DNA of 44,373 nt from a virus, in the IMG/VR virus record IMGVR_UViG_3300037237_000490, positions 1-44,373 of that record; one strand, 5' to 3'. Position numbers and translations under genes: made by a program. Below, one piece after another: positions 1 through 6,311 of the stretch (its first letter is position 1; the number at the start of each line of letters is the position of its first letter). Under the pieces are notes generated by a model that was not told the origin of the DNA, did no database searches, and saw nothing but the letters and a program-made list of their open reading frames with translations.

Positions 1-1197
1 CTACCGCGGCTTTCGCTTTTTCACAGCCGGCGGAAAGAGCCACTTCCGCACGAACTTCGCCACGGCCTCGAGCCGCTCATCGGCAACGTGTTCGCGGTAC
101 GTGGCCGACATATCGCGTGCATCCGCCACGTGCCCCATGATTCGCGCCAGCGCCGCTTTATCGAGTGCTCCCTCGCCAACGGTTTGCAGCGTGTGGCGCA
201 GAGCGTAGAAGTTGAGCCCAGGCCGCTTGAGGCCGAGCTCGTCCAGCACCTTAGCGAACTCGTGGGACAATGGGCTGTTTCGGTGCGAATCCTCCCGCCA
301 CGGCCGCCCGTACTTGGTCACGAACAGCAGTTCACCGTGCTCCGGATCGGACGGGGCAGGGCGGGTGTCGATCGCAGCCTTGACCGCGGCGACCGTCTCG
401 GGCCACAGCTTGGCCCGCCGGGGCTCACCGGTCTTGGGGCGGGGGAAGTCCAGCCAGCCAGCTTTCAGGTCGACGTGTCCGAACCGCAACCGGGCGCAGT
501 CGCTGTTGCCCAGGCCGCAGTTGATGCCCAGCAGCACCATGGCCTTGATCTGCACGCCCACGGCGCCGAGGACCTTCACCAGTTGCTCACGGTCGAAACA
601 CCGCGGACCCTTCTCGGCCCGGGCGACGCGCAGATTCTTGGCGCTGGGGGGTTTGAAGCCGGCCCCAAACCGGGCGGCGTTCTCGAGCAGTTCGGACTCG
701 AACCCCCATCGGAACATCACACGAACCCGGGCGATCTCGTTCTTGAGGGTCACCAGGCCGCGGCCGAAAGCCAAGCTGGCCCGCAGGTGGGCGAAGTCTG
801 CGGGTGTCAGGTCTGACACCAGTCGGCGCCGCGTGAGGGTGTCAGCAACCCGCAAACAGGTCTCAAAATAGTCCTGCCACGATCGCTGCGCCAGCTCGCC
901 GTTTTCGACGGCAGTTTGCTTCTCGGCCAGGAACCGGTCGCACAGCTCTTTGACGGTGACACCCTCGGGCGCCTGACTATCGTCGAGGATGGGCTTGCGG
1001 CCGGCCCGGATGCCATGGCACTGCTCGTTCCAAACCCGTTGCGCCCGTTCACCATCGGGATCGTCGGCAATACTTCCCAGGTAGACGAACTGCCCTTTGA
1101 CCTTCTTGGCCCAGCGGCCCGACTGGTGGCGGAACGGGGGCTTGTCGACGGGCTTGGACTTGCCGGCGCGCTTCGCCGTGGTAGACTTTCCAGACAT
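1..1197 (-). CDS. Tyrosine recombinase / integrase-like protein, degenerate active site
   Basis: Member of the phage-integrase (tyrosine recombinase) family, 398 residues, a usual length. Residues 1-75 are basic and likely bind arm sites, about 80-170 form the core-binding domain, and 195-385 the catalytic domain. The catalytic boxes are altered. The box that normally carries the first Arg reads GINCGLGNSDC (224-234), with Gly where Arg is expected. Box II is YALRH (331-335), with Tyr in place of the usual His. A GH pair (355-356) and the nucleophile Tyr367 in ATYRE are kept. I recall this variant as typical of Planctomycetota integrase-like proteins. The ATG at 1197 follows GGAGGT at good spacing, and the stop codon is the first base of the window. 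It is transcribed away from the neighbouring tRNA-Met. It may belong to an element to the left of the window or to this phage. Activity is uncertain. Confidence 0.88.
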   Translation of the reverse strand: MSGKSTTAKRAGKSKPVDKPPFRHQSGRWAKKVKGQFVYLGSIADDPDGERAQRVWNEQCHGIRAGRKPILDDSQAPEGVTVKELCDRFLAEKQTAVENGELAQRSWQDYFETCLRVADTLTRRRLVSDLTPADFAHLRASLAFGRGLVTLKNEIARVRVMFRWGFESELLENAARFGAGFKPPSAKNLRVARAEKGPRCFDREQLVKVLGAVGVQIKAMVLLGINCGLGNSDCARLRFGHVDLKAGWLDFPRPKTGEPRRAKLWPETVAAVKAAIDTRPAPSDPEHGELLFVTKYGRPWREDSHRNSPLSHEFAKVLDELGLKRPGLNFYALRHTLQTVGEGALDKAALARIMGHVADARDMSATYREHVADERLEAVAKFVRKWLFPPAVKKRKPR

Positions 1198-1268
1198 AAC
1201 GCACCTCCGAAACAGGTGTCTTATGGGGCGCCCGTCGGCTGCAATCCGGCGGGTGCCATGCTTTTGAC

Positions 1269-1298
1269 AATGTAGCGGGTGTCAGCAACAGGTGTCAA
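1269..1298 (-). promoter_or_regulatory. Candidate promoter of the leftward recombinase
   Basis: Reading leftwards there is a perfect -35 box TTGACA (1298-1293) and a -10-like TACATT (1274-1269) with an 18-base spacer, about 70 bases before the start codon at 1197. GGTGTC motifs recur here (near 1210, 1279 and 1291) and again inside the gene near 802 and 837, so they might be arm-type binding sites. That part is only inference. Confidence 0.5.
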
Positions 1299-1354
1299 CT
1301 GGCCAAAAGCAAGGACTCTGGAAACAAACGCAAGTCATTAACACGAAACACTTT

Positions 1355-1428
1355 GGCGGCGTAGCTCAGTTGGTTAGAGCAGCGGAATCATAATCCGCGT
1401 GTCCGGGGTTCGAATCCCTGCGCCGCTA
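1355..1428 (+). tRNA. tRNA with CAU anticodon (Met, or Ile2)
   Basis: A full cloverleaf can be drawn: acceptor GGCGGCG with CGCCGCT (first pair G-T), D stem GCTC/GAGC, anticodon stem GCGGA/TCCGC with loop ATCATAA (anticodon CAT), and T stem CGGGG/CCCTG (last pair G-G mismatched) with loop TTCGAAT. Discriminator base is A at 1428. No CCA is encoded. The CAU anticodon means elongator Met or, if modified to lysidine, Ile. It lies between two tyrosine recombinase genes, so its 3' end is the obvious candidate attachment site. No second copy of the 3' half was seen in the window. Confidence 0.93.
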
Positions 1429-1530
1429 TTAGAAGCGATCCTGGGGCCTTCAGGAGGGTTTGCCGTCTACGGGTTTGCAGTTTTGACGTGCACAAAAAAC
1501 CGGGGCTCGCTGGCCGGCGTCGGGGTCGAG

Positions 1531-1555
1531 TTGTGCGGAACCAAAATCCGCACAA
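1531..1555. repeat. 8-bp inverted repeat near the tRNA
   Basis: TTGTGCGG (1531-1538) and CCGCACAA (1548-1555) are perfect inverted arms around a 9-base AT-rich spacer. Placed about 100 bp after the tRNA, it could be a recombinase or excisionase site. No function is shown. Confidence 0.4.
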
Positions 1556-1595
1556 GTCAAACCAGGCAATAAGGGAACAATAAACAATGGAAACT

Positions 1596-1670
1596 GGCCG
1601 GCCGGGCATCCTCTGAAAGCGTCGCCGCTTTTAGACCTACGGACGTTAGACACCTGTAGCCCGGCCGGCC
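1596..1670 (+). repeat. 75-bp structured direct repeat, copy 1
   Basis: Begins GGCCGGCCGGGC and ends with its exact inverse GCCCGGCCGGCC, giving a 12-bp outer stem. Inside are a hairpin AAAGCG-TCGC-CGCTTT and a weaker stem CTAC/GTAG (1637-1640 with 1656-1659). It is repeated 129 bp downstream at the same length. The gap 1429-1844 holds no convincing gene; these repeats are its main content. Confidence 0.75.
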
Positions 1671-1724
1671 TTTGAAGGTGACCGCGAACGTGGCGGTCTG
1701 TGGCGGGATCGGAGGACTCGAGTT

Positions 1725-1799
1725 GGCCGGCCGGGCATCTGCGAAAGCTTAGCCGCTTTTACAGCACTGGACTTCAGACATCTGTGGCCCCGGCCGGCC
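1725..1799 (+). repeat. 75-bp structured direct repeat, copy 2
   Basis: Same ends and same internal plan as copy 1: outer GGCCGGCCGGGC with GCCCCGGCCGGCC, inner hairpin AAAGC-TTAGCC-GCTTT, then CAC/GTG in the place of CTAC/GTAG. The outer stem here extends with AGTT/AACT (1721-1803). CTTCTTTTT follows, so this copy could also end a transcript. Parts of the loops differ while the pairing is kept. Confidence 0.75.
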
Positions 1800-1844
1800 A
1801 ACTTCTTTTTGCCGGCACAAGTTCGGCGGATTACGATTGACGGC

Positions 1845-2480
1845 ATGCGCACCCACACCCTGGCCTTCTTCCTCTCGGCGTCGATCTTCGGTTGCGACGC
1901 CGGCTCGACGGCTTCGCCGGAACTGGCGCGAGCTGTCCGCGAGCTTGATGCATTCCCCCCTTCGCAGCCGCCAGACGGCCCATCCGCCGCCGCGGCCGGA
2001 TCGAGCGAGCCGGGCGCCCAGACCGTCCTCGATACGCCTGCGCCCGAGGATGAGCAAATCAGGCAGGCGCGCTTTCTCGCGACGCCGGCCGACCTGGCGA
2101 GGATTCAACAGTTCGAGAGCAATCTGCGTGGCGGCCTCTGGAAACTGACGGCGGCCGACGCGCGGTTCTATCAGACGAGCCAAGCAGCGCCGCTTGTGCG
2201 CGAGGCTCTGTTACGCGCGGCCGAAAGCAACAGCGGCGGCGACCGCGGCATGGACGAGGCGGCCGATCTGATGGAGTTGACTCCGCGCGAGAAGATCGAT
2301 TTTGCACTCAGCGATCGTACGATGCGACGGACGCATGCCGACCTCGCTCGGCGCATTCACAACGGCGAAGAGCTGCCCCCCGACACCTTTCGCAAGCGAC
2401 ACCACGTCCACAATTTCTTCTCCCAGCGCATGCTGCGGGCCTATCTTCGACTGCGCGACGAGCAGCCAGTCGCGCGCTGA
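1845..2480 (+). CDS. Small predicted lipoprotein of unknown function
   Basis: 211 residues from the ATG at 1845. The N terminus MRTHTLAFFLSASIFGC has a short basic start, a hydrophobic stretch and a lipobox-like SIFGC, so the mature protein should be lipid-anchored at the Cys. A Pro/Ala/Ser-rich linker (about 30-70) leads to a charged, mostly helical C-terminal half with no domain I recognise. No strong ribosome binding site is visible. It sits alone between the 75-bp repeats and the second recombinase. It may be a host gene or a lysogenic-conversion gene; the sequence does not decide. Confidence 0.6.
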   Translation: MRTHTLAFFLSASIFGCDAGSTASPELARAVRELDAFPPSQPPDGPSAAAAGSSEPGAQTVLDTPAPEDEQIRQARFLATPADLARIQQFESNLRGGLWKLTAADARFYQTSQAAPLVREALLRAAESNSGGDRGMDEAADLMELTPREKIDFALSDRTMRRTHADLARRIHNGEELPPDTFRKRHHVHNFFSQRMLRAYLRLRDEQPVAR

Positions 2481-2498
2481 AAATCTTTCAACACGCAG

Positions 2499-2526
2499 TT
2501 GACAACTCCGCAACTCTCGTTCTAAT
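2499..2526 (+). promoter_or_regulatory. Candidate sigma-70-like promoter upstream of the second integrase
   Basis: TTGACA (2499-2504), a 16-base spacer and TCTAAT (2521-2526). It is about 420 bases before the integrase start at 2950, so it would give a long leader. The gap 2481-2949 has no convincing gene. Confidence 0.45.
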
Positions 2527-2592
2527 GGCCGCCGTCTGAAGATTCGGTGTCGCGCTTCGGCGCGGCTTGTAAAAGGCGGCGAGTATCTGAAA

Positions 2593-2643
2593 CACGGACC
2601 GGTTGCTAGCCGGTCATTCCCGACCATCTTGTCGGGCCGCGTG
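2593..2643 (+). ncRNA. Three-way-junction-like structure in the integrase leader
   Basis: CACG (2593-2596) pairs with CGTG (2640-2643) and encloses two perfect hairpins: GACCGG/CCGGTC (2597-2615) and CCCGAC/GTCGGG (2619-2636). It would lie in the long untranslated leader if the promoter near 2499 is used. It could control integrase expression, or be a DNA site. Function unknown. Confidence 0.35.
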
Positions 2644-2949
2644 TATCGGTGCCCGCTGAGAAGTTCATCGGTTATCGGTACGGCCGTTTGCCGCCTTGCT
2701 CGGCTGGCGGCCTGACATGTGGCTGTCGTCGACGTTCGGAGCGGCGCCGTTATCACTCAACGTCCGCCGCCCGCTCGTCGGCGCGCATGCCACGTTTTGC
2801 GCGGGAGTTGGCTATGCCTACGGGCTCACCGCTTTATCGAGGGTTTTTCGCGCCGTGGTCTGCGGCGCTTTTGTTCCCCACGGACGATCGCGGCTCGCGT
2901 GCTTTGTTGGACCTGCAGGAGGACAGCACGCCAGCCAAGGGGATTTTCT

Positions 2950-4056
2950 ATGTCGGTGCTACCTTCCCACTCTGCTATCCAACCGGCGACGATCAAGCTG
3001 TTCGCCGGCGATGCCAATCACTCGCCAACCGGGGCTCCCGGGAAACGCTCGGGCGCTCCGGGCTTGTCGCCACGGATGACGTTGGCGCAGTTCTACTGGG
3101 CCTTTTACCGGCCGATGGTGCTGGTTGCCAAGGGCGCGGAGAAACGCACGCTCGACGCCTACGATCAATCGATCCGCTACTGGCAGGAGCTCACCGAGGA
3201 TCCGCCGCTCGAGGACATCGACGACTTCCACATTGGCGGCTTTCTGACGGTGCTGGCAGCATTGCCCGGCCAGCGGCCCCGCGGTCGCAAAGACGCGCCG
3301 GCGCTGAGCCCCAACACGATCCGCAAGCACTGCACGCATTTGCAGGCCGTTGTCTATCGGGCCGGCCCGCGATCGCACGAACGCAACCGTCGCAAAGGGC
3401 AGGGGCTGATCGATTCGATTCCCTACTTCGAAAAACCGTCCGAGCGGGAAAAGCTGCCCGAGGACGATTTTTCGATTCCGGAGATCACGCTCCTCTTGGC
3501 CAACTGCGATGCCTCTCCGTCGCCGACCTACCTGGCGCCGGCCGAGCGGGCCATCTGGTGGCAGAACCTGTTCGTGTTCGACTTCAACGTCGGTTTGCGG
3601 ATCGGCAGTCTGACGCTGGTCGAGTGGGATCGGATCAAGCTCGATCCGAAGAAGGGCACCTGGTGGGTGACCGTGCGCGCCAAAGGGGGAAACGAAAAAA
3701 AGTCGTTCGTCAACAAGTTCGCGATGGCGCGGCTCGAGGCCATGCGCCCGCTGACGGGCCAGTATCCGCACGTGTTCCATTTCCCGCACACGCACAGCTG
3801 GTTGCAAGAGTGCCGACGGCGGATCATGCAAAAGGCCGGGCTGCCCGAGGAGCGGCGGTTCGGCTTTCACGGCCTGCGCAAGGCGATGTGTACCGAGGGG
3901 AGCGAGATCGATCCGCTGGCTGCACAGATGCAGGCCGGCCACAGCGATTTCAAAATGACGCAAACGCGGTACATCAACCCGAGCCGCGTGGCGAGCGCGA
4001 TGAGCCGATTGCCACAGCCCACGCTGCCCGGCAATCAAAAGCGTCTGTTCGAGTAG
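2950..4056 (+). CDS. int: Phage integrase, tyrosine recombinase with complete active site
   Basis: 368 residues. This is the enzyme most likely to insert and excise the phage. A long N-terminal region (1-45) precedes a core-binding domain (45-140), then the catalytic domain. The catalytic set is complete: Arg217 in VGLRIGS, a Lys near 245, His307 and Arg310 in HGLR, His331 in AGHSD, and nucleophile Tyr341 in TRYIN. The ATG at 2950 is chosen because AAGGGG lies just upstream; the reading frame stays open further upstream, but that part looks like random translation. A strong terminator follows at 4080. It lies 1.5 kb downstream of tRNA-Met, which suggests a tRNA attachment site. Confidence 0.92.
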   Translation: MSVLPSHSAIQPATIKLFAGDANHSPTGAPGKRSGAPGLSPRMTLAQFYWAFYRPMVLVAKGAEKRTLDAYDQSIRYWQELTEDPPLEDIDDFHIGGFLTVLAALPGQRPRGRKDAPALSPNTIRKHCTHLQAVVYRAGPRSHERNRRKGQGLIDSIPYFEKPSEREKLPEDDFSIPEITLLLANCDASPSPTYLAPAERAIWWQNLFVFDFNVGLRIGSLTLVEWDRIKLDPKKGTWWVTVRAKGGNEKKSFVNKFAMARLEAMRPLTGQYPHVFHFPHTHSWLQECRRRIMQKAGLPEERRFGFHGLRKAMCTEGSEIDPLAAQMQAGHSDFKMTQTRYINPSRVASAMSRLPQPTLPGNQKRLFE

Positions 4057-4079
4057 CCGCGACGCCGCGGTGGGCGATT

Positions 4080-4099
4080 AAAAACGCTCCGCGTTTTTT
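4080..4099 (+). terminator. Rho-independent terminator after int
   Basis: AAAAACGC (4080-4087), loop TCC, GCGTTTTT (4091-4098) plus one more T: an 8-bp stem whose right arm is the T tract. It starts 24 bases after the int stop and would work in both directions because of the A run on the left. Confidence 0.7.
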
Positions 4100-4111
4100 G
4101 GACAACAATAA

Positions 4112-4168
4112 CCCGCCGCGCGCCGCCGCTTACGTTAGCCCCGGTCGGATCGACGCGCGGCGGTTTTT
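4112..4168 (+). terminator. Second terminator-like hairpin
   Basis: CCGCCGCGCG (4112-4121) pairs perfectly with CGCGCGGCGG (4154-4163) around a 32-base loop and is followed by TTTTT. Together with the hairpin before and the one after, it insulates int from the early genes. Confidence 0.6.
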
Positions 4169-4190
4169 CGTCTTGTTCTATAGTGAACCG

Positions 4191-4243
4191 AAACCCGGCA
4201 GCTATCGAACGCCGGGAGGGCGGGAAACGCCGGACGGGTTTTT
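4191..4243 (+). terminator. Third terminator-like or attenuator-like hairpin
   Basis: AACCCG (4192-4197) pairs with CGGGTT (4235-4240) ahead of five T. An exclusive alternative, CCCGGC (4194-4199) with GCCGGG (4211-4216), uses the same left arm, so an attenuator is possible. The remaining gap to 4351 holds a weaker CGGG/CCCG hairpin with six T near 4293-4313 and no gene. Confidence 0.4.
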
Positions 4244-4351
4244 CTTAGTCGTTGGGCTCGTCCGCTCGCTCCAGGGTCCGTCGCGCACTGCGCGGGCCCG
4301 CTCCCGGTTTTTTCCCGTTGTTTGACCAACTCCAAAAGAAAGGAATCGACC

Positions 4352-4627
4352 ATGTCCTCAGCGACCCCAGAGCGGCCGGTGATCATTTGCACGGAGCATC
4401 GCGGAGTTTTCTTCGGTTATGCGACGGACACCTCGGGCGACAGCGTCCAGCTGAGCGGCGCCCGGATGGCCCTCTATTGGGCCACGACGCGCGGCGTGAT
4501 GGAGTTGGCCGAGGTGGGCCCGAATTCTCGCAGCAAGATTTCGTCGCGCGCCAACATTGAAGTGCGCAAGATCACCGCCGTCTTCGAAGTGACTCCCGCG
4601 GCTGTCGAGAAGTGGGAGGCTTGCTGA
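4352..4627 (+). CDS. DUF6948-like small phage protein
   Basis: 91 residues from the ATG at 4352, preceded by AAAGGA at 7 bases. The pattern VIICTEHRGVFFGYATD, then VQLSGARMALYW, then ITAVFEVTPAAVEKW resembles the small phage proteins grouped as DUF6948, which often read 'RTYSAGVFAGYL...ARRLWYW...VIPVT'. It is probably an all-beta protein. Such proteins are often followed in phages by a Gly/Ser/Tyr-rich repeat protein, as here. The stop overlaps the next start (TGATG), so the two are translationally coupled. Molecular function unknown. Confidence 0.7.
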   Translation: MSSATPERPVIICTEHRGVFFGYATDTSGDSVQLSGARMALYWATTRGVMELAEVGPNSRSKISSRANIEVRKITAVFEVTPAAVEKWEAC

Positions 4628-5130
4628 TGACCTGGCCCAACTATCTGCCGGTCTTGACGGTGGTTGACGTGCTCGACACGGGGGCCTGCATTGAGGAAGT
4701 CGCCAAGTGGGTTGGCGTGCACCGGATCATCGCCGGGGCGCCGTCGTTGTTTCCTGATCAGCAATGGATTCAACGCGCCGCAAGCGCGGACGGTGACGGT
4801 TACGGTGACGGTTACGGTTCCGGTTACGGTGACGGTTCCGGTTACGGTGACGGTTACGGTTACGGTGACGGTTACGGTTCCGGTTACGGTGACGGTTCCG
4901 GTTACGGTGACGGTTACGGTTACGGTGACGGTTACGGTGACGGTTACGGTGACGGTGACGGTTACGGTTCCGGTTACGGTTACGGTTACGGTTACGGTGA
5001 CGGTTACGGTTCCGGTTACGGTTACGGTTCCGGTGACGGTTACGGTGACGGTTACGGTTACGGTGACGGTTACGGTTACGGTGACGGTTACGGTTACGGT
5101 GACGGTTACGGCGGTGTTTCAGATTCATAA
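4627..5130 (+). CDS. Gly-Tyr/Asp/Ser dipeptide-repeat protein
   Basis: 167 residues from the ATG at 4627, overlapping the stop of the previous gene. The first 54 residues are an ordinary helical domain ending FPDQQWIQRAASA. The rest is 54 dipeptides of the form DG, YG or SG, then a short tail. Every repeat uses only GGT, TAC, GAC and TCC codons. That is unlike the GGC-rich genes around it and points to recent slippage or duplication. I recall similar N-terminal domains ('FPGDEEWIAAAANADGDG') next to DUF6948 proteins in other phages. The repeat part is probably disordered and may bind or phase-separate; its role is unknown. Confidence 0.75.
   Translation: MTWPNYLPVLTVVDVLDTGACIEEVAKWVGVHRIIAGAPSLFPDQQWIQRAASADGDGYGDGYGSGYGDGSGYGDGYGYGDGYGSGYGDGSGYGDGYGYGDGYGDGYGDGDGYGSGYGYGYGYGDGYGSGYGYGSGDGYGDGYGYGDGYGYGDGYGYGDGYGGVSDS
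4789..5112 (+). repeat. Hexanucleotide repeat array (GGTTAC/GGTGAC/GGTTCC)
   Basis: About 54 six-base units. Bases 4801-4860 and 4861-4920 are identical, so there is a perfect 60-bp tandem duplication inside the array. Near the end (about 5048-5110) an 18-bp unit GGTGACGGTTACGGTTAC is reiterated. The array keeps frame in units of six, so length changes would not break the protein. Confidence 0.95.
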
Positions 5131-5131
5131 T

Positions 5132-5158
5132 CGACGATCGCGGCAACCGCGATCGTCG
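5132..5158 (+). other. Perfect 12-bp hairpin after the repeat gene
   Basis: CGACGATCGCGG (5132-5143), loop CAA, CCGCGATCGTCG (5147-5158), starting two bases after the stop codon. There is no T tract, so it may stabilise the 3' end of the repeat mRNA or act as a protein site rather than as a simple terminator. Confidence 0.6.
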
Positions 5159-5200
5159 GCTCTGCCAGACGCAACCCTGGAATGATACAAGGGACGGCGG

Positions 5201-5464
5201 ATGAAACTTTTCGAGCCCAGCCAGCTGCAGGTCGCGCATTCCACGGCGGCCGAGAAAGCGCTGCGCGCTCGCGAGCGCGACATCCCGCCGTCCTTCGACG
5301 TCGAGACTGATCGGCCCAAACTGCGCGCCGCGCAACTGTTGGTCAGCCTACTGCATTGGTGCGACGCGGAAGAGGTGCTCTTCCACGACGCTCTGCTGCT
5401 CGCCGAGCAATGGTTTCTCGAGGACGTCGATGGAGGCCACTCCCAAGAGGGCGACCCCAAGTAA
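5201..5464 (+). CDS. Hypothetical small protein
   Basis: 87 residues, preceded by GGGACGG. The sequence is polar and helical, with a hydrophobic helix LRAAQLLVSLLHWCDAEEVL in the middle, and no recognised domain. It is the third gene in a tight rightward series of small early genes. The name hypothetical is the most that can be supported. Confidence 0.6.
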   Translation: MKLFEPSQLQVAHSTAAEKALRARERDIPPSFDVETDRPKLRAAQLLVSLLHWCDAEEVLFHDALLLAEQWFLEDVDGGHSQEGDPK

Positions 5465-5477
5465 AAAGGATTTTGCG

Positions 5478-5777
5478 ATGAGCGACTGGAAGGTGTGGAT
5501 CATCAGCGGCACCCTGCACGACGGCGTCATTTTCCGCTCGCGCATACGGCAAATCGATGCCGAGTCGGGCTCGCTCCACAGTTACGACCGGAGTGGGCAA
5601 GAAGCTATTTACCAGCGCGGCGAGTGGTTTGACGATGGGGCAGCCGCGCGCAGCGCCGCCGAGCGAAGGCTTCGCGAAGCGCGCGAGAATTTGCAGGACC
5701 AGATCAGAGAGCTTTCAGAGCGGGAGGTAACGTTCGTCGACGAAACAACCGCCCCAGGGAACGGGGACGGCGCGTGA
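5478..5777 (+). CDS. Hypothetical small protein with C-terminal coiled coil
   Basis: 99 residues from the ATG at 5478, which has AAAAAGGA upstream. An earlier in-frame ATG at 5430 would overlap the previous gene by 35 bases and has no good binding site. The N-terminal half (WKVWIISGTLHDGVIFRSR) looks like a small beta sheet. Residues 55-85 are a charged helix rich in Arg and Glu, probably a coiled coil. No known family recognised. Confidence 0.6.
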   Translation: MSDWKVWIISGTLHDGVIFRSRIRQIDAESGSLHSYDRSGQEAIYQRGEWFDDGAAARSAAERRLREARENLQDQIRELSEREVTFVDETTAPGNGDGA

Positions 5778-5843
5778 GGGAGGCCGGCCCGCAAGGAGGC
5801 GGGTCCGGCGGGTGAAGGACCGAAGCGTTCACGGAGACCGATC

Positions 5844-6293
5844 ATGTTTATTTCCGCCGTGCTGCGGCGCTTCCTGGCTCGCGCGGGCACGCAGTCGATC
5901 ATCAAGCTCGACACGGCCCTCGAGCTGCGGGACGAGCTGGCGCTCGAGGCCCCGCGCGTACCGCCCGGCTTCGACGTCATGCCGCCGCTGCCATTCCTGC
6001 CCCGCACGGGGCGCGAGGCGGCCGAGGCCATCGACGACGCCGAGGAGCGGGCCCTTGCGCTCGCGTGGCTCGAGGGCCGCGTGCGCGACAAGCTGCCCCC
6101 CGAGCTCGAATTCGTCGCCGCGGCCCACGCCCAACACGAAGCGGCCAAGATCGAGTGGCACGCCAGGCGTCGCGCCCAGCGCGAGGCCGCCTGGCGCTAC
6201 ACCTTGGCCGACGCGATGCTGGCCGAGCGAGACAAGAAACGCGGCGGCCAGCGGATCCACGATAGTCGCAACCACGACGGGCGCGACAGGTAA
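5844..6293 (+). CDS. Hypothetical protein, Arg/Ala/Glu-rich
   Basis: 149 residues, ATG at 5844 with GGAGA upstream. The N terminus MFISAVLRRFL is amphipathic. Residues 50-140 are a highly charged, Ala-rich helical region ending in a basic tail (KKRGGQRIH...), which could bind nucleic acid. It precedes the putative replication initiator by 18 bases and is probably in the same transcript. A helper role in replication is only a guess from position. Confidence 0.55.
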   Translation: MFISAVLRRFLARAGTQSIIKLDTALELRDELALEAPRVPPGFDVMPPLPFLPRTGREAAEAIDDAEERALALAWLEGRVRDKLPPELEFVAAAHAQHEAAKIEWHARRRAQREAAWRYTLADAMLAERDKKRGGQRIHDSRNHDGRDR

Positions 6294-6311
6294 ACCGCCA
6301 AAGGTTCAAGG

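Noticed and set aside
1401-1428. Prophage attL/attR pair using the tRNA 3' end
   Set aside because: I searched both strands of the window for a second copy of this segment and found none, so the ends of the prophage cannot be stated.
1596-1799. Integron attC sites
   Set aside because: The size and palindromic shape fit, but the expected GTTRRRY and RYYYAAC boxes are absent and no integron integrase is present.
2211-2756. Leftward frame of 181 codons across the lipoprotein end and integrase leader
   Set aside because: Overlaps the lipoprotein gene and the leader structures, and its product is a low-complexity Arg/Ala/Ser mix.
2649-4325. Alternative rightward frame over int
   Set aside because: Out of frame with the integrase, whose catalytic motifs are clear; the product is Arg/Gly-rich shadow.
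4789-5112. CRISPR array
   Set aside because: The repeats have no spacers and are read as codons of a protein; no cas gene is nearby.
4727-5335. Leftward frame coding Asn-Arg-His-Arg repeats and a rightward frame coding Val-Thr repeats
   Set aside because: Both are by-products of the hexamer array. Only the GYD frame has a proper non-repeat domain and is coupled to the upstream gene.
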